A DNA stretch of 64,000 nt from Legionella_A sp963772805 (lineage in GTDB: Bacteria > Pseudomonadota > Gammaproteobacteria > Legionellales > Legionellaceae), in NCBI GenBank assembly GCA_963772805.1, contig CAVYYU010000008.1, positions 868,001 through 932,000 on the forward strand, given 5' to 3'. The position numbers were made by a program, and so were the translations under genes. Positions 8,272 through 17,340 of this stretch are shown piece after piece. A model generated the notes under the pieces. It made no database searches. It saw only the letters and a list, made by a program, of their open reading frames with translations, and was not told the origin of the DNA. Positions within the stretch are counted from its first letter, which is position 1; the number at the start of each line of letters is the position of its first letter.

Positions 8272-8937
8272 ATGTCTATTGATAAAATCATATGCGTAGG
8301 AAAAAACTACCTTGAACATGCGCTTGAGCTTGGTGATACGGTACCAGACAAACCGGTTCTGTTTTTAAAACCTGCCAGCGTTCTAAAACAAGCCTTACAT
8401 TGGGGGGATGAACTATGTATTTATTTTCCCACTGAAGACAACGCCGTACAACCCGAATGTGAAATTGTCCTGCGCTTAGCCCACGATGGATTTCAAATGA
8501 CAATTGAAGAGGCAAAGAATGCCATTTCAGCTGTAACAGTTGGTCTGGATATGACGCTACGAACCCGCCAATCACAGTTAAAAAAACAAGGCCATCCCTG
8601 GACTACAGCAAAGGTATTTAAAGACGCCGCGGTTTTAGGCCCATGGATTCCATACGATACCTTTAATAATTATTTGGAAGCTGAGTTTCAGCTAATTATT
8701 GACGGAACAACCCGCCAACGCGCCAAGGGATTGGATATGATGATGCAGCCAGAGGACTTGCTGGTTTATATTAGTCAGTTTTTCCCCTTAAAAGCTGGCG
8801 ATATTATCTATACTGGAACACCAGCCGGTGTTACTTCAATATCGAAAAACAGTGCAGCAGAATTACGCTGGAATAACAATTACTACCGTGTAAAATGGGA
8901 ATGGCACCCTCAACCCTTTACTAAACACCAACAATAA
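8272..8937 (+). CDS. Fumarylacetoacetate hydrolase-family protein
   Basis: 221 residues from the ATG at 8272; a TTG one codon earlier is closer to the CAGGGG ribosome binding site (8255-8260) and could be used. It starts IICVGKNYLEHALELG, the family's CVGxNYxxHxxE motif, followed by PVLFLKPAS and the metal ligands in EIVLRLA and GLDMTLR. The C-terminal GDIIYTGTPAGV is also conserved. The family includes acylpyruvate hydrolases and oxaloacetate tautomerases in the cytoplasm; the length fits the single-domain YcgM-type. It lies 11 bp upstream of the phosphorylase gene, so they are probably co-transcribed. Confidence 0.88.
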   Translation: MSIDKIICVGKNYLEHALELGDTVPDKPVLFLKPASVLKQALHWGDELCIYFPTEDNAVQPECEIVLRLAHDGFQMTIEEAKNAISAVTVGLDMTLRTRQSQLKKQGHPWTTAKVFKDAAVLGPWIPYDTFNNYLEAEFQLIIDGTTRQRAKGLDMMMQPEDLLVYISQFFPLKAGDIIYTGTPAGVTSISKNSAAELRWNNNYYRVKWEWHPQPFTKHQQ

Positions 8938-8948
8938 GAAATAGAATC

Positions 8949-10466
8949 ATGAAAAATCATTATGACAAATTACGGCTAAAATATTTGGGAATAAACACCT
9001 CTATTGCCGCCGTTATCTATATGCGTGAAGATTGTCATATTTGTCGATCAGAAGGATTTGTAGCTGAAACACACGTGCAAATTACATTAAAGAAACGGTC
9101 CATCATTGCAACCATTCATACTATTGAAATTGGCTCAAATTTACTTAGTGGCTGCGAAGCCAGTCTGTCAAAATACGCATGGGATACCCTCCAGGCAAAG
9201 GAAGGAGACCGGATATTAATTTCACATCCCAAGCCACTTGATTCCTTGAGTTATATTCGCTCAAAAATTTATGGAAATGAATTAAAAACACTGGAAATTG
9301 ACCAAATCATCAACGATCTTGTAAAAGGTCAACTGTCTGACATTCACCTAACGATGTTCCTCTCAGGTATAGCCGGAAATCGATTGAATAAACGAGAAAT
9401 ACTTGATTTAACACGTGCCATGGTGCAAACAGGAAGACGCTTGCATTGGTCATCACACTTAATTGTGGATAAGCATTGTGTCGGTGGCCTACCGGGAAAT
9501 CGTACTACATTAATTATTGTTCCAATTATAACCGCATTTGGATTAATGATGCCGAAAACATCTTCCAGAGCAATAACCTCGCCATCCGGAACCGCTGATA
9601 CCATGGAAGTTTTTGCGCCTGTCAATTTAGATATTAAAACAATGAAAAAGGTCGTTGACCGTGAAAACGGCTGTATTATCTGGGGAGGGACTATGGCTTT
9701 AAGCCCCGCAGATGACTTGTTAATTCGCATTGAGCACTCCATGAATTTGGATAGCGAAGGACAAATGGTCGCGTCTATTCTCTCCAAAAAAATTGCCGCC
9801 GGTTCAACTCATGTTGTTATCGATGTCCCTATCGGCCCAACAGCAAAAGTAAGATCAACGCAAGAAGCAGAAATACTTAAAAACCACCTCAAGAACATTG
9901 CAGCCGATTTTTCTATAGAACTTGGCGTCGTCTTTACTGATGGCACACAGCCCGTCGGTCGGGGTATTGGACCGGCTCTTGAAGCGAGAGATATATTGTC
10001 TGTACTTTCGTGCGACCCCGCAGCACCACAAGATTTAAGAGAAAGGGCATTAACACTGGCAGGTTACCTGTTGGAATATTCTCCCAAGGTCAAAAAAGGT
10101 ACCGGCAGAGAAATCGCAGAAACAATATTGAATAGCGGCCAGGCGTTAAGGAAGTTTGAAGCTATATGTCAGGCGCAAGGTGGCTTGTTTACTATTCCAA
10201 TCGCACCCTTTACTCAAACTATTGTTGCAACAAAAACGGGAACGATTACATTAATTGATAATCGCCATCTGGCACAACTTGCAAAACTTGCTGGCGCACC
10301 AAAATCAAAGTCAGCCGGTGTGGAATTATTAACACCATTAAGCACGTCTGTGGTCAAGGGTCAGCCTTTAATAATTGTCCATTCTGAATCAAAAGGTGAG
10401 CTCGCATACGCTCTAAGTTTTTATCAGCAGGGTCATACCGTCATCCACATTGAGGAAGGCCGATAA
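8949..10466 (+). CDS. deoA: AMP phosphorylase / putative type 2 thymidine phosphorylase
   Basis: 505 residues, the length of the long AMP-phosphorylase-like subfamily rather than the ~440-residue E. coli DeoA. An N-terminal extension (1-85) precedes the catalytic part. VDKHCVGGLPGNRTT (about 173-187) matches the phosphate-binding loop, and KTSSRAITSPSGTADTMEVF (about 200-219) matches the AMP-phosphorylase pattern. GTGRE near 380 and KAGAPKSKSAGVELL-like residues near 455 belong to the C-terminal domain. The family phosphorolyses AMP or nucleosides to (phospho)ribose-1-phosphate and base. Its last 26 bp overlap the converging PRPP synthetase gene. Confidence 0.88.
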   Translation: MKNHYDKLRLKYLGINTSIAAVIYMREDCHICRSEGFVAETHVQITLKKRSIIATIHTIEIGSNLLSGCEASLSKYAWDTLQAKEGDRILISHPKPLDSLSYIRSKIYGNELKTLEIDQIINDLVKGQLSDIHLTMFLSGIAGNRLNKREILDLTRAMVQTGRRLHWSSHLIVDKHCVGGLPGNRTTLIIVPIITAFGLMMPKTSSRAITSPSGTADTMEVFAPVNLDIKTMKKVVDRENGCIIWGGTMALSPADDLLIRIEHSMNLDSEGQMVASILSKKIAAGSTHVVIDVPIGPTAKVRSTQEAEILKNHLKNIAADFSIELGVVFTDGTQPVGRGIGPALEARDILSVLSCDPAAPQDLRERALTLAGYLLEYSPKVKKGTGREIAETILNSGQALRKFEAICQAQGGLFTIPIAPFTQTIVATKTGTITLIDNRHLAQLAKLAGAPKSKSAGVELLTPLSTSVVKGQPLIIVHSESKGELAYALSFYQQGHTVIHIEEGR

Positions 10467-11352
10467 ATAACGCCTTGGTTGCTTGAATAATAATGTCTTT
10501 CATATCAATACCATTAGAGTGATGCGACACTGTATTACATGTGATAATTTTATCTGCACCCGCTTTTAATAAATCCGCATAAGCATTTCCAGCGAACAAC
10601 GCATGCACACCAATGCAAATCGGGGCCTTCATCTTTAATTTTTTTAAGTGAATAACGGTTTCAATCATGGTCGCAGCAGTTGAAATAATATCGTCGACCA
10701 GAATTGGGGTGCAATCCTTGTATAAAGCGACATCAGGCATAGTCTCCTCAACCTGACGGTCGCCTTTTCTGATTTTTTCCAGTATTAGAAATGGCGCATT
10801 TATTTTTCTAGCACATTCCGCAACCCATTGTGAACTTTCGGCGTCTGGACCAATCAAAACCGGGTTGGTAATATTTGACTTTATCCAGTCAGCGATAGCC
10901 GCAGGGGCATGTAATGCTCTTGCCGGGATAGTATATAGGTCACTTAATGCGTGCCAGCGATGCAGATGGGGATCGATAGTCAGCAGCCCATCAAAATAAG
11001 TAGAAATAAGCTGTGCAAAGTAGCTGGAGGTAACGCCCTCCCCTGCATTAAATACCTTGTCTTGGCGCATATAAGGCAGGTATGGCGCGATCAGACCAAC
11101 TTTTTTACATCCCAGTGCCTTTGCCGTTTCAGCGGCAAAAATCAAGGGGAGCAATTTGCTGTTTGGCTTATCCAGGTAGGCCACAAATATTACATCCCGA
11201 TCATGTACTGCAGAGTCGATTTGAATGCATGTTTCGCCATCTGGAAATTGATGTGGCGTTATTTCTCCAAGCTCATACCCCAGATCTTGATGAATAGCTT
11301 TCGCGAAATAGTCGCTGCCAAAAAGAGTGAATATTATCGGTGAATTTTTCAA
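10441..11352 (-). CDS. prs: Ribose-phosphate pyrophosphokinase (PRPP synthetase)
   Basis: 303 residues. Shows HQFPDGETCIQID near 34-46, the ATP-region segment APYLPYMRQDKVF (about 88-100), GEGVTSSYFAQLI, and the PRPP-binding loop VDDIISTAATM near 217-227, where the usual glycine of the DxxxTGxT loop is replaced by Ala. It makes PRPP from ribose-5-phosphate and ATP in the cytoplasm, for nucleotide, His and Trp synthesis. The start overlaps the stop of the upstream GST-like gene by 4 bp, indicating translational coupling. The divergent loop and the pairing with the phosphorylase suggest a specialised paralogue rather than the housekeeping enzyme. Confidence 0.85.
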   Translation of the reverse strand: MKNSPIIFTLFGSDYFAKAIHQDLGYELGEITPHQFPDGETCIQIDSAVHDRDVIFVAYLDKPNSKLLPLIFAAETAKALGCKKVGLIAPYLPYMRQDKVFNAGEGVTSSYFAQLISTYFDGLLTIDPHLHRWHALSDLYTIPARALHAPAAIADWIKSNITNPVLIGPDAESSQWVAECARKINAPFLILEKIRKGDRQVEETMPDVALYKDCTPILVDDIISTAATMIETVIHLKKLKMKAPICIGVHALFAGNAYADLLKAGADKIITCNTVSHHSNGIDMKDIIIQATKALFIGLPQCG

Positions 11353-12087
11353 TTTATTTTTTCGCTGTAAATTTCTGGTTTAGGAAAATCGGCATAATAC
11401 TCGTCCCACATTCGAGCACAATAAGCCCTTAACGTACCTAATGTACGTGCATAATCATGAAATGCATCATTGATAGGTGACATCAGAATATTTGCTAAAA
11501 ATGCAAACGCGGTTGCGTCGACACTCGTTGGTTTATTACCTAAAAAATACGTTTGCTTACCTAAAATACACGCAAGCGCATCTAGCGTTTTATGACCCAT
11601 AATAGACAACTTCCTCCAGACTATGTCTACCAGTACCTTGATAATAAATTGCTTTTAGCGTTTTCTTTCGTATCATTGATGGCAGGAAAAGTTTAAGCAG
11701 TGCTGGTAGGTGCCCAAAATAAGCGTTATCAACTTTCTGCCATCCCGATTCATTTTGCCAGCGCAGGTAGACAATCACCCAATACAGGCGCTCACAAATC
11801 GCATTCTCAATGAGCACGGCCAAAGCCCGTTGCTCGTGGGTCAAATGTGCATCCAGATCATCACCATAACGAACTTTCAATTCATCAATAATCAATTCGC
11901 TGTCTGGATATTTTTCGACATCAATTTGAATATAAGGCAGCTTTCCTTTTGGCGCTTGCTGCGGATTGCTGATAAACTTAACGTCATATGGCAATTTCGT
12001 CATGCGCAAATAGGTCTCTGCTTTCATACAAAAAGGACTCGCATTCGGTAAACCCCAAATTCTATGGTATTGATACAGCGTAATCAT
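11349..12087 (-). pseudogene. Glutathione S-transferase-like gene with +1 frameshift
   Basis: Two overlapping frames make one protein. The first (12087 to 11590, 165 residues) carries a thioredoxin-like GST N-domain (LPNASPFCMKAETYLRM, then GKLPYIQID, DSELI) and part of the helical domain. At about 11602-11606 an extra T shifts the frame; the second frame (11609 to 11349, 86 residues) continues MGHKTLDALACILGKQTYF and DATAFAFLANILMSPI, the C-terminal GST helices. Removing one T restores a protein of about 245 residues. Either a recent mutation, a sequencing error, or two coupled genes; the first two are more likely. It precedes and overlaps the PRPP synthetase gene. Confidence 0.8.
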
Positions 12088-12153
12088 AATTACCTCTTTT
12101 TATGCATTTAAAAAGCCAATTTATCAACCAAGTACGCTATTTTATATTCTGTT

Positions 12154-12168
12154 CGGTTTTCGTTTTAG
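12154..12168. repeat. 15-bp direct repeat flanking the tandem IS pair (three copies)
   Basis: CGGTTTTCGTTTTAG occurs at 12154-12168, 13826-13840 and 15498-15512, exactly before the first element, between the two, and after the second. This is what a 15-bp target duplication looks like after a tandem duplication of element plus one repeat (unit 1,672 bp). Confidence 0.95.
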
Positions 12169-12241
12169 TGTCGGAGCAAAATAGAAATGTCCCCTTTCGG
12201 GCAATTTAGAAATGTCACCTTGTAACATTAATCCCCTCTAA

Positions 12242-12373
12242 AAATATCCCAGGGGTTTGGGGACAGAGTCCCCATTTTAAATAGCCCTGCGAAGCAGCCA
12301 TTTTGGTCTTGGCGGCTGAAGATAAACAGCAGCTCAATCCCCTCACGGTCATTGCCGTCCCCGGCTGTTCCGT
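12242..12373 (-). ncRNA. Shared IS-associated structured cassette (ISNCY copy 1)
   Basis: Read in transposase direction, the 29-nt part A (12373 to 12345) is ACGG-AACA-GCCG-GGGA-CGGC-AATGA-CCGT, differing from the other IS types only in internal-loop bases. About 70 nt later is hairpin GGGGACTCTGTCCCC (12259-12273), then AAACCCC and GGATATTT (complement of 12242-12249). The hairpin differs from the IS3 version by an added A-T pair that keeps pairing. RNA nature is inferred. The identical second copy lies 1,672 bp to the right. Confidence 0.45.
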
Positions 12374-12394
12374 AATTTAATTATACAATATATT

Positions 12395-13696
12395 CTAAAT
12401 TACGCCATTTGTTGGCGTTTTTTGAGCATAAGCTTCTGTTGCTGTTGGATTGATAATGAAATGTCGCCATGGATGATTCGCTGGTGGCGTATACTTTTTA
12501 GCATTATTCCTTATCGTATCTACTTTCGACTCTAGTTGTTTGGCATCAACAATAGCAGCATTAGGTTTTGCTCTCTCATGGCAGGTGTAATCTAATATTT
12601 TTCCTTGGCATACTAAAGTGACTACATCATTTAGATCTTTGCAAACAGTAACCATCGAGTGCTGTAACCTATAGCCTTTTGTGTTTGTTTTAATTTGATA
12701 AATCACATTTTCATAGCTTATTTCTAGATTTTTTGAGATTTTCCGCTCATCTTGGTAGCTCAAAATCAGATTCATCTCTTCATCCGTTGGCAAATCCTTA
12801 CGGTGTGCGTTCTCTGAACTTCTGGCTTCCACTGCAAAACGGCTATTGTGATCCTTTATATACGTCGGTAAATACGCATTAGCAGACTCTATATCGCTGA
12901 TCCCAAGTAATCGCATCTCTTTCACTAATCGATCCTGCAGTGTCTGATTAGCGCGTTCTACGCGACCTTTCGCTTCAGGGCTGTGAGCGCAAATCAACTC
13001 GATACCCAGTTGGCCTGCTGCACGTCCAAATTGTGTTTCTGTGTCTTCTGAGGCTGTAGGTAGATTAATCCGGAATATACCGTGTCGATCACTGTAAGTA
13101 GCTAAAGGGATTCCATGCTCAACAATATACTTATGCATTAATTTAAAATAACCAGCGGTTGTTTCAGTGGGTTCAAAGTGCAGGCTGCATAACTGGCTGG
13201 TTGCATCGTCAATAGCGACCAATAAACAACATTTAGGTCCTCGGTCTTCGAACCAGGGGTGAGGAGAGCCATCTATTTGGGTAAGCTCACCAAAACAATC
13301 GCGACGATCTCGCTGAGGATGAATTTGGGCTTGCTTCTGACGATTTGCTTTCCAGAAGCCCCATTCAACCATCCATTGTCTCAATGTCTCTTTGCTGACT
13401 TTAATACCATGTTTTTCATAGAGCTTTTCAGCAGCAAATTTAGGTCCAAAATCATAATAATGCGTTTCTATTAATGTTTTGATTACTTCTATTTTTTCAT
13501 CGCTATGCTTCCGATTACTTGGACAGCCTCGCTGTTTTGATTGTAATCCTTCTGCACCATACTGCTTATAGTTCCTTACCAAACGTTTTATTTGTCTTAC
13601 CGTCAACCCAAGATGCTGCGCTGCAATCTTCTGCGTTAATCGCTTATCAATTATTTTTTCAATGATGGATAAGCGCTCTATCTCCTTTGTGCTCAT
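12395..13696 (-). CDS. ISNCY-type DDE transposase, copy 1
   Basis: 433 residues from the ATG at 13696 (MSTKEIERLS), chosen over an in-frame ATG 24 nt upstream because an AAGGGG site precedes it. The N-terminus has two helix-turn-helix-like parts (RLTQKIAAQHLGLTVRQIKR). The rve core shows Asp in LTQIDGSPHPWF (about 142), Asp in TYSDRHGIF and Glu in EAKGRVERANQT. It is identical in sequence to copy 2. Confidence 0.92.
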   Translation of the reverse strand: MSTKEIERLSIIEKIIDKRLTQKIAAQHLGLTVRQIKRLVRNYKQYGAEGLQSKQRGCPSNRKHSDEKIEVIKTLIETHYYDFGPKFAAEKLYEKHGIKVSKETLRQWMVEWGFWKANRQKQAQIHPQRDRRDCFGELTQIDGSPHPWFEDRGPKCCLLVAIDDATSQLCSLHFEPTETTAGYFKLMHKYIVEHGIPLATYSDRHGIFRINLPTASEDTETQFGRAAGQLGIELICAHSPEAKGRVERANQTLQDRLVKEMRLLGISDIESANAYLPTYIKDHNSRFAVEARSSENAHRKDLPTDEEMNLILSYQDERKISKNLEISYENVIYQIKTNTKGYRLQHSMVTVCKDLNDVVTLVCQGKILDYTCHERAKPNAAIVDAKQLESKVDTIRNNAKKYTPPANHPWRHFIINPTATEAYAQKTPTNGVI

Positions 13697-13840
13697 CGCT
13701 AATAACCCCTTTAAGAGCATTTTCCGTCCTCGATGATATTTGCCTACTTAAAGACTAGATTCACCGAGACCAAAAGGGGACATTTCTATTTTGCCCAAAG
13801 GGGACATTTCTAAATTGCCGCTACACGGTTTTCGTTTTAG

Positions 13841-15497
13841 TGTCGGAGCAAAATAGAAATGTCCCCTTTCGGGCAATTTAGAAATGTCACCTTGTAACAT
13901 TAATCCCCTCTAAAAATATCCCAGGGGTTTGGGGACAGAGTCCCCATTTTAAATAGCCCTGCGAAGCAGCCATTTTGGTCTTGGCGGCTGAAGATAAACA
14001 GCAGCTCAATCCCCTCACGGTCATTGCCGTCCCCGGCTGTTCCGTAATTTAATTATACAATATATTCTAAATTACGCCATTTGTTGGCGTTTTTTGAGCA
14101 TAAGCTTCTGTTGCTGTTGGATTGATAATGAAATGTCGCCATGGATGATTCGCTGGTGGCGTATACTTTTTAGCATTATTCCTTATCGTATCTACTTTCG
14201 ACTCTAGTTGTTTGGCATCAACAATAGCAGCATTAGGTTTTGCTCTCTCATGGCAGGTGTAATCTAATATTTTTCCTTGGCATACTAAAGTGACTACATC
14301 ATTTAGATCTTTGCAAACAGTAACCATCGAGTGCTGTAACCTATAGCCTTTTGTGTTTGTTTTAATTTGATAAATCACATTTTCATAGCTTATTTCTAGA
14401 TTTTTTGAGATTTTCCGCTCATCTTGGTAGCTCAAAATCAGATTCATCTCTTCATCCGTTGGCAAATCCTTACGGTGTGCGTTCTCTGAACTTCTGGCTT
14501 CCACTGCAAAACGGCTATTGTGATCCTTTATATACGTCGGTAAATACGCATTAGCAGACTCTATATCGCTGATCCCAAGTAATCGCATCTCTTTCACTAA
14601 TCGATCCTGCAGTGTCTGATTAGCGCGTTCTACGCGACCTTTCGCTTCAGGGCTGTGAGCGCAAATCAACTCGATACCCAGTTGGCCTGCTGCACGTCCA
14701 AATTGTGTTTCTGTGTCTTCTGAGGCTGTAGGTAGATTAATCCGGAATATACCGTGTCGATCACTGTAAGTAGCTAAAGGGATTCCATGCTCAACAATAT
14801 ACTTATGCATTAATTTAAAATAACCAGCGGTTGTTTCAGTGGGTTCAAAGTGCAGGCTGCATAACTGGCTGGTTGCATCGTCAATAGCGACCAATAAACA
14901 ACATTTAGGTCCTCGGTCTTCGAACCAGGGGTGAGGAGAGCCATCTATTTGGGTAAGCTCACCAAAACAATCGCGACGATCTCGCTGAGGATGAATTTGG
15001 GCTTGCTTCTGACGATTTGCTTTCCAGAAGCCCCATTCAACCATCCATTGTCTCAATGTCTCTTTGCTGACTTTAATACCATGTTTTTCATAGAGCTTTT
15101 CAGCAGCAAATTTAGGTCCAAAATCATAATAATGCGTTTCTATTAATGTTTTGATTACTTCTATTTTTTCATCGCTATGCTTCCGATTACTTGGACAGCC
15201 TCGCTGTTTTGATTGTAATCCTTCTGCACCATACTGCTTATAGTTCCTTACCAAACGTTTTATTTGTCTTACCGTCAACCCAAGATGCTGCGCTGCAATC
15301 TTCTGCGTTAATCGCTTATCAATTATTTTTTCAATGATGGATAAGCGCTCTATCTCCTTTGTGCTCATCGCTAATAACCCCTTTAAGAGCATTTTCCGTC
15401 CTCGATGATATTTGCCTACTTAAAGACTAGATTCACCGAGACCAAAAGGGGACATTTCTATTTTGCCCAAAGGGGACATTTCTAAATTGCCGCTACA
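13841..15497 (-). mobile_element. ISNCY/IS1202-type insertion sequence, copy 2 (tandem)
   Basis: A 1,657-bp copy that appears identical to the first by reading, including ends and non-coding part. It follows directly after the 15-bp repeat at 13826-13840. The 346 bp between the two transposase genes are only element ends and this repeat. Its cassette part A is at 14017-14045. Confidence 0.92.
14067..15368 (-). CDS. ISNCY-type DDE transposase, copy 2
   Basis: Same 433-residue protein as copy 1, with the same start choice (ATG at 15368). Two identical transposase genes 1,672 bp apart mean the duplication is recent or kept identical by recombination. Confidence 0.92.
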   Translation of the reverse strand: MSTKEIERLSIIEKIIDKRLTQKIAAQHLGLTVRQIKRLVRNYKQYGAEGLQSKQRGCPSNRKHSDEKIEVIKTLIETHYYDFGPKFAAEKLYEKHGIKVSKETLRQWMVEWGFWKANRQKQAQIHPQRDRRDCFGELTQIDGSPHPWFEDRGPKCCLLVAIDDATSQLCSLHFEPTETTAGYFKLMHKYIVEHGIPLATYSDRHGIFRINLPTASEDTETQFGRAAGQLGIELICAHSPEAKGRVERANQTLQDRLVKEMRLLGISDIESANAYLPTYIKDHNSRFAVEARSSENAHRKDLPTDEEMNLILSYQDERKISKNLEISYENVIYQIKTNTKGYRLQHSMVTVCKDLNDVVTLVCQGKILDYTCHERAKPNAAIVDAKQLESKVDTIRNNAKKYTPPANHPWRHFIINPTATEAYAQKTPTNGVI

Positions 15498-15590
15498 CGG
15501 TTTTCGTTTTAGAGTTCAAACGCACCAATTGCTTCTATAATAATATGCTATCCTTTATTTAACACTCATTTTTTTTCAAGGGAGCACCTC

Positions 15591-15815
15591 ATGAGCAGGT
15601 ACATTTTAATGATGGTGTTAGCGCTCTTTTCTTTCTCAATATACGCAGCAGACAAAGATGAAACACCATACGCGGAGCAGAAAAGTGATAAAGCACGCTG
15701 TATACAGGAACATCTGGTGCAATGCATCGATACTTGCCAAAAACGGGGTGACACTGATTGTGAGCAAACGTGTAACTTAAATATTGATAATGAGTGCCGT
15801 CAAGCAGGCGAATAA
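15591..15815 (+). CDS. Small exported Cys-rich protein
   Basis: 74 residues, ATG preceded by AAGGGAG. Residues 1-19 are a signal peptide ending in IYAA-DK. The mature part of about 55 residues has six Cys (in ARCIQEHLVQCIDTCQ, DCEQTCN and NECRQ), probably forming disulfides in the periplasm. No family recognised. It is just downstream of the tandem IS and 108 bp before the hydroxylase gene. Confidence 0.75.
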   Translation: MSRYILMMVLALFSFSIYAADKDETPYAEQKSDKARCIQEHLVQCIDTCQKRGDTDCEQTCNLNIDNECRQAGE

Positions 15816-15923
15816 CCCACCCTCCTCCTATCAAGTCACAAAAAACGCCCTTCCTAAACATTGCCTAAGCGCCATCGATGAATTATTGTTTATCATTACA
15901 CCTAACTTAAACACTATAACGCC

Positions 15924-16973
15924 ATGAAAATTAATTTATTTATTTTTGCAGTGCCAGCCTTTATCTTGCTGATAGGTATCGAGTATTTTCTCTCTTTACG
16001 ACGCAAAGAATCCACCTATCAACTCGCTGATTTTGCGAACAATGTTAGTAGTGGCATCTTGGAACAAGTTAGCTGCCTGCCATTAGCGGCTCTCCTTATT
16101 TTTAATTATAATTACCTTTATCACCAGTATTCACTTTTTCACATTAACACCGCATCGCCCTTCACCTGGTTATTGTTATGGCTAGGCGTTGATTTTCTCT
16201 ATTATTGGTTTCATCGCGCCAGTCACCGAGTTAACCTTCTATGGATAGGCCACGCCGTCCATCATCAAAGCAAACAATATAATCTGTCGGTTGCTCTGCG
16301 ACAGGGAATTGGGCAAACGCTTTTTTCCTGGATAATTTACCTGCCTCTCGCAATGCTTGGCTTCCCCACTTGGATGTTCTTGATTATTTACTACCTGAAT
16401 ACCGTGTATCAGTTTTGGATTCATACCAAATTAATCAAACATTTGGGATGGTTTGAGTTAGCCTTCAATACCCCCTCCCATCATCGTGTTCACCATGGAA
16501 TAAACCCGCAATACCTTGATAAAAACTACGGTGGCAGTCTAATAATTTGGGATAAATTGTTTGGAACCTACGAAAAAGAAGATGAACCCGCGGATTATGG
16601 CACAACAGAACCGTTGGATTCATGGAACCCTTTTTATGCCAACATCAAAGTGATCGCAGATAACCTGCGTTATGGCAGCTACTTAAATTCATGGCGCGAT
16701 CGCCTCTTGGTATTTTTTATGCCGCCTGAATGGATTATTAAAAAAATAGGCCCTGAAAAATTCCAAACGCTGCCCAAAAGTCATCCAATCACAGATTCTA
16801 AACACGTTTACCCTACTGCTTACATCCTGATAAATATCCTCATCGCTATTTTAGGATATTGCTATTTGTTAATAAAATTCTCGCCAAATTATTCTCCTGC
16901 ATGGGCGCTAACCTTATTTGTTTTACTCACGCTTTATATGCTAGGTATCGTTCTCAATCATGGTGGTGTATAG
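15924..16973 (+). CDS. Fatty acid hydroxylase / sterol desaturase-family membrane protein, 3' end cut by IS3
   Basis: 348 native residues plus one IS-encoded codon before an IS-encoded stop (TAG at 16971). Several membrane spans and the eight-His di-iron motif are present: HRASH (about 97), HAVHH (about 111) and HHRVHHG (about 187-193). The family hydroxylates or desaturates lipids using O2 in the inner membrane. The His clusters and soluble lobe (about 195-290) are intact; only the last membrane segment is lost to the insertion at 16969, so the shortened protein might still fold. The remainder lies at 18405-18568. Confidence 0.85.
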   Translation: MKINLFIFAVPAFILLIGIEYFLSLRRKESTYQLADFANNVSSGILEQVSCLPLAALLIFNYNYLYHQYSLFHINTASPFTWLLLWLGVDFLYYWFHRASHRVNLLWIGHAVHHQSKQYNLSVALRQGIGQTLFSWIIYLPLAMLGFPTWMFLIIYYLNTVYQFWIHTKLIKHLGWFELAFNTPSHHRVHHGINPQYLDKNYGGSLIIWDKLFGTYEKEDEPADYGTTEPLDSWNPFYANIKVIADNLRYGSYLNSWRDRLLVFFMPPEWIIKKIGPEKFQTLPKSHPITDSKHVYPTAYILINILIAILGYCYLLIKFSPNYSPAWALTLFVLLTLYMLGIVLNHGGV

Positions 16974-17046
16974 TGGGTCAAGAAATTCAGACCACTAAAG
17001 CAGGGTAATTAAGATATAATCCTCGCTCATAAACAAGGTTACAATA

Positions 17047-17340
17047 ATGAGCGAAAAGCGTAAAAAATACACTCCAGCAGAAAAGGCGAAAATTGCGCTG
17101 GAGGCGATTAAAGCCGAACTAACATTAGCACAAATTAGCTCAAAATATGGAGCCCATGCGACTCAAATTAATGCATGGAAAAAACAAGCGTTGGCGCTGT
17201 TTCCGGATTTATTTAGTGATAAGAACAAATCGGAGACTACTGATTATGAAAACCAACTTGGTGAATTATATGAACAAATTGGCCGTTTAAAAGTAGAAAA
17301 TGATTTTCTAAAAAAAAAGTCTGAGGTGTTCAGTGGATGA
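17047..17340 (+). CDS. IS3-A OrfA, copy 1
   Basis: 97 residues; helix-turn-helix protein of IS3 type (KYTPAEKAKIALEAIKAE, then ATQINAWKK) with a C-terminal leucine-zipper-like region. Near its end an A9 run (17310-17318) forms an A-AAA-AAG slippery site, the usual signal for -1 frameshifting to give the OrfAB transposase. Confidence 0.93.
   Translation: MSEKRKKYTPAEKAKIALEAIKAELTLAQISSKYGAHATQINAWKKQALALFPDLFSDKNKSETTDYENQLGELYEQIGRLKVENDFLKKKSEVFSG

Larger units (their letters stand above)
12169..13825 (-). mobile_element. ISNCY/IS1202-type insertion sequence, copy 1
   Basis: 1,657 bp. Imperfect inverted ends: left TGTCGGAGCAAAATAG, right (complement) TGTAGCGGCAATTTAG, both continuing AAATGTCCCC. 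Sub-terminal repeats of the AAGGGGACATTTCTA type occur twice at the right end. It holds one transposase gene and, after its stop, the shared structured cassette (12242-12373). Confidence 0.92.

Noticed and set aside
12154..15512. Tandem repeat array suggesting a CRISPR
   Set aside because: The unit is a complete insertion sequence of 1,657 bp plus a 15-bp target repeat; no short repeat-spacer structure exists anywhere in the window.
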